Assembly: GCA_964629225.1 (NCBI GenBank)
Contig: CAZVQC010000032.1
Coordinates: 1 to 13,214, forward strand
Length of the DNA stretch: 13,214 nt
Reading direction: 5' to 3'
Source: RUG14199 sp964629225
Lineage (GTDB): Bacteria > Bacillota > Clostridia > Oscillospirales > CAG-272
In this document: piece after piece, positions 13,087-13,214 of the stretch
Layout of the letters: the number at the start of each line of letters is the position of its first letter
Position numbering within the stretch: the first letter of the stretch is position 1
Position numbers and translations under genes: made by a program
Notes under the pieces: generated by a model
Database searches by the model: none
What the model saw: only the letters and a program-made list of their open reading frames with translations
What the model was told of the DNA's origin: nothing

Positions 13087-13214
13087 TCACAGTGCTTCGG
13101 TAATGTCCTCCACACGTCGCACAGACACACCCGCCAGATACATCTCGATGAGAGCTTCTTCCACGCTGCTCTCCCGACGGCGGTAGCGCTCAATGATGGC
13201 AGTCTCGAAAGAAA
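13087..13214 (-). pseudogene. IS256 (Mutator)-family transposase fragment, cut off by an early stop
   Basis: From the right edge the frame reads F-E-T-A-I-I-E-R-Y-R-R-R-E-S-S-V-E-E-A-L, then M-Y-L-A-G-V-S-V-R-R-V-E-D-I-T-E-A-L and a stop (TGA 13089-13087). This is the conserved N-terminal third of IS256 transposases (I-x-x-R-Y-x-R, E-x-M-Y-L-x-G-x-S-x-R-x-V, I-T-E-x-L). The family normally continues for some 280 residues with the DDE catalytic core, so this copy is dead or its 3' part was lost. Just past the stop another frame reads G-I-G-F-I-P-L-N-E-L-M-Q, possibly what joined the broken end. The 5' part lies outside the window. Confidence 0.8.

Noticed and set aside
1..13214. CRISPR array or long direct repeats
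   Set aside because: No regularly spaced repeats were seen on reading the window.

Overview
The window looks like a chromosomal segment from an anaerobic, spore-forming Firmicute, probably of class Clostridia. The reasons are a SpoIIR gene, Shine-Dalgarno sequences of the GGAGG type, sigma-A-like promoters, and an MEP-pathway pair (ispD-ispF). It has two parts that differ visibly in base composition. Positions 1 to about 4,700 are AT-rich and accessory. Positions about 4,800 to 12,940 are GC-richer and housekeeping. The junction lies beside a tRNA-Glu/tRNA-Met pair, with the 3' end of tRNA-Glu facing the accessory side.

Accessory part: the left edge holds the N-terminal half of a small serine recombinase (minus strand). 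Next, read on the minus strand from 3,036 down, comes a tight gene set: a 68-aa Cro/CI-type regulator, an HhH-GPD-type DNA glycosylase-like protein with an unusual four-cysteine cluster, and a lipoprotein with two SH3-like repeats. A tiny Cys-rich ORF may follow. This set diverges from a second Cro/CI-type regulator on the plus strand. Between them are face-to-face promoters and dyad repeats that look like operators. To the right lie a 66-aa unknown protein and a start-less, frameshifted gene whose first part resembles IS1595/ISXO2-type transposases. Three of these genes appear to start with TTG behind a clear Shine-Dalgarno.

Core part: tRNA-Glu(TTC) and tRNA-Met(CAT) share one strong promoter and end in a terminator. 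spoIIR (minus) has a sequence upstream that fits a sigma-F promoter. Divergent from it is a two-gene unit: a PF14907-like nucleotidyltransferase overlapping an S24/S26-type signal peptidase-like protein. Beyond a bidirectional terminator, a minus-strand cluster reads ispD, ispF, rpe, mgtE: two steps of isoprenoid precursor synthesis, the pentose-phosphate epimerase and a magnesium channel. A divergent promoter region separates ispD from pepD, an M20-family Xaa-His dipeptidase (plus), which ends at a row of three hairpins, the last a strong UUCG terminator. The right edge carries a truncated IS256-family transposase fragment.

The best candidates for something undescribed are the regulator-glycosylase-lipoprotein module and the nucleotidyltransferase-peptidase pair. 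Neither is proven to be a system from sequence alone.
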